Positions 44,718-44,857 of a DNA stretch of 44,857 nt are shown piece after piece. The notes below the pieces were generated by a model. That model had not been told where the DNA came from, did no database searches, and saw only the letters and a list, made by a program, of their open reading frames with translations. Source of the stretch: Candidatus Poribacteria bacterium (GTDB taxonomy: Bacteria; Poribacteria; WGA-4E; UBA9662); contig PAQF01000065.1 in the NCBI GenBank assembly GCA_002709695.1, forward strand, positions 1-44,857, written 5' to 3'. Each line of letters starts with the position of its first letter. The stretch's first letter is position 1. The translations under genes were made by a program, and so were the position numbers.

Positions 44718-44857
44718 TTAATACATACCACCCATACCACCATCTGGTGGTCCTGCAGGCATTGGAGGAGTTTCCTCCGGAATATCTGCAACTAAGGCTT
44801 CCGTGGTTATCATCAAACCAGAAATACTTGACGCATTTTGTAACGCTACACGCACTA
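44718..44857 (-). CDS. groEL: GroEL C-terminus (gene runs off the window)
   Basis: Reading the minus strand from the window edge gives 45 residues that match the GroEL chaperonin end: [20 protein letters not shown], then LVADIPEE and a Met-Pro/Gly tail finishing [11 protein letters not shown] before a TAA at 44718-44720. The first part belongs to the equatorial domain next to the ATP site, and the GGM tail is the flexible C-terminus inside the ring cavity. GroEL refolds proteins in the cytoplasm with GroES; groES is not in view. The 5' part lies beyond the window. Confidence 0.95.
   Translation of the reverse strand, partial: VRVALQNASSISGLMITTEALVADIPEETPPMPAGPPDGGMGGMY

Overview
The window is a dense, AT-rich bacterial chromosome segment. 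No phage, insertion sequence or CRISPR array is visible. The best taxonomic hint is the C-terminal sorting-like domain with the core NYPNPFNP(D/E)TWIP on two secreted proteins (ending at 19332 and 39654). That exact form is a hallmark of Candidatus Poribacteria and related uncultured lineages. LamG/DUF1080-like, PhoPQ-related, creatininase, sorbosone dehydrogenase and TIM-barrel isomerase genes also fit such a lineage. I infer the taxon from protein style; no 16S rRNA gene is present.

Layout. (a) 1-1660: the 3' end of a concanavalin-like sugar-binding or hydrolase gene, then a secreted protein of unknown function with a strong promoter and terminator; both proteins end in a similar C-terminal tail. 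(b) 1660-7000: a possible gene remnant, an XRE regulator, and divergently two small CBS-domain proteins followed by the two subunits of a 2-oxoacid:ferredoxin oxidoreductase. (c) 7394-19339: a same-strand run of S9 peptidase, DNA polymerase I, PanB, a TIM-barrel isomerase and a double-length UvrA (1836 aa). (d) 19332-31118, minus strand: one giant secreted protein of 3928 aa, built from a propeller, IPT/TIG, many Ig-like domains, a cohesin-like segment, a dockerin-like pair and a sorting domain; it overlaps the uvrA end by 8 bp. (e) 31257-39632: a tRNA-Pro(GGG) with its own promoter, then hom, lysC, a YceD-like gene, rpmF, fabH, fabD, fabG, acpP, fabF and folK, several with 4-11 nt overlaps. 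(f) 39654-41898, minus strand: a creatininase-family gene overlapping a secreted sorbosone-dehydrogenase-like gene. (g) 42102-44857: a threonine-synthase-like enzyme, a PhoPQ-activated pathogenicity-related protein, a bidirectional terminator, and the 3' end of groEL on the minus strand.

Functionally the window mixes core biosynthesis (aspartate-family amino acids, fatty acids, pantothenate, folate), DNA replication and repair, central carbon/ferredoxin metabolism and a secreted surface repertoire. Pantothenate from PanB feeds CoA and the ACP prosthetic group used by the fab enzymes. Hom, LysC and the ThrC-like enzyme are three steps toward threonine, with homoserine kinase not in the window. 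The items most worth a second look are the asymmetric double UvrA, the giant mosaic protein that carries both a cohesin-like segment and dockerin-like repeats, the shared C-terminal tail of the first two proteins, and the XRE/palindrome/CBS/KorAB block. I did not find anything I can firmly call a new biological system.
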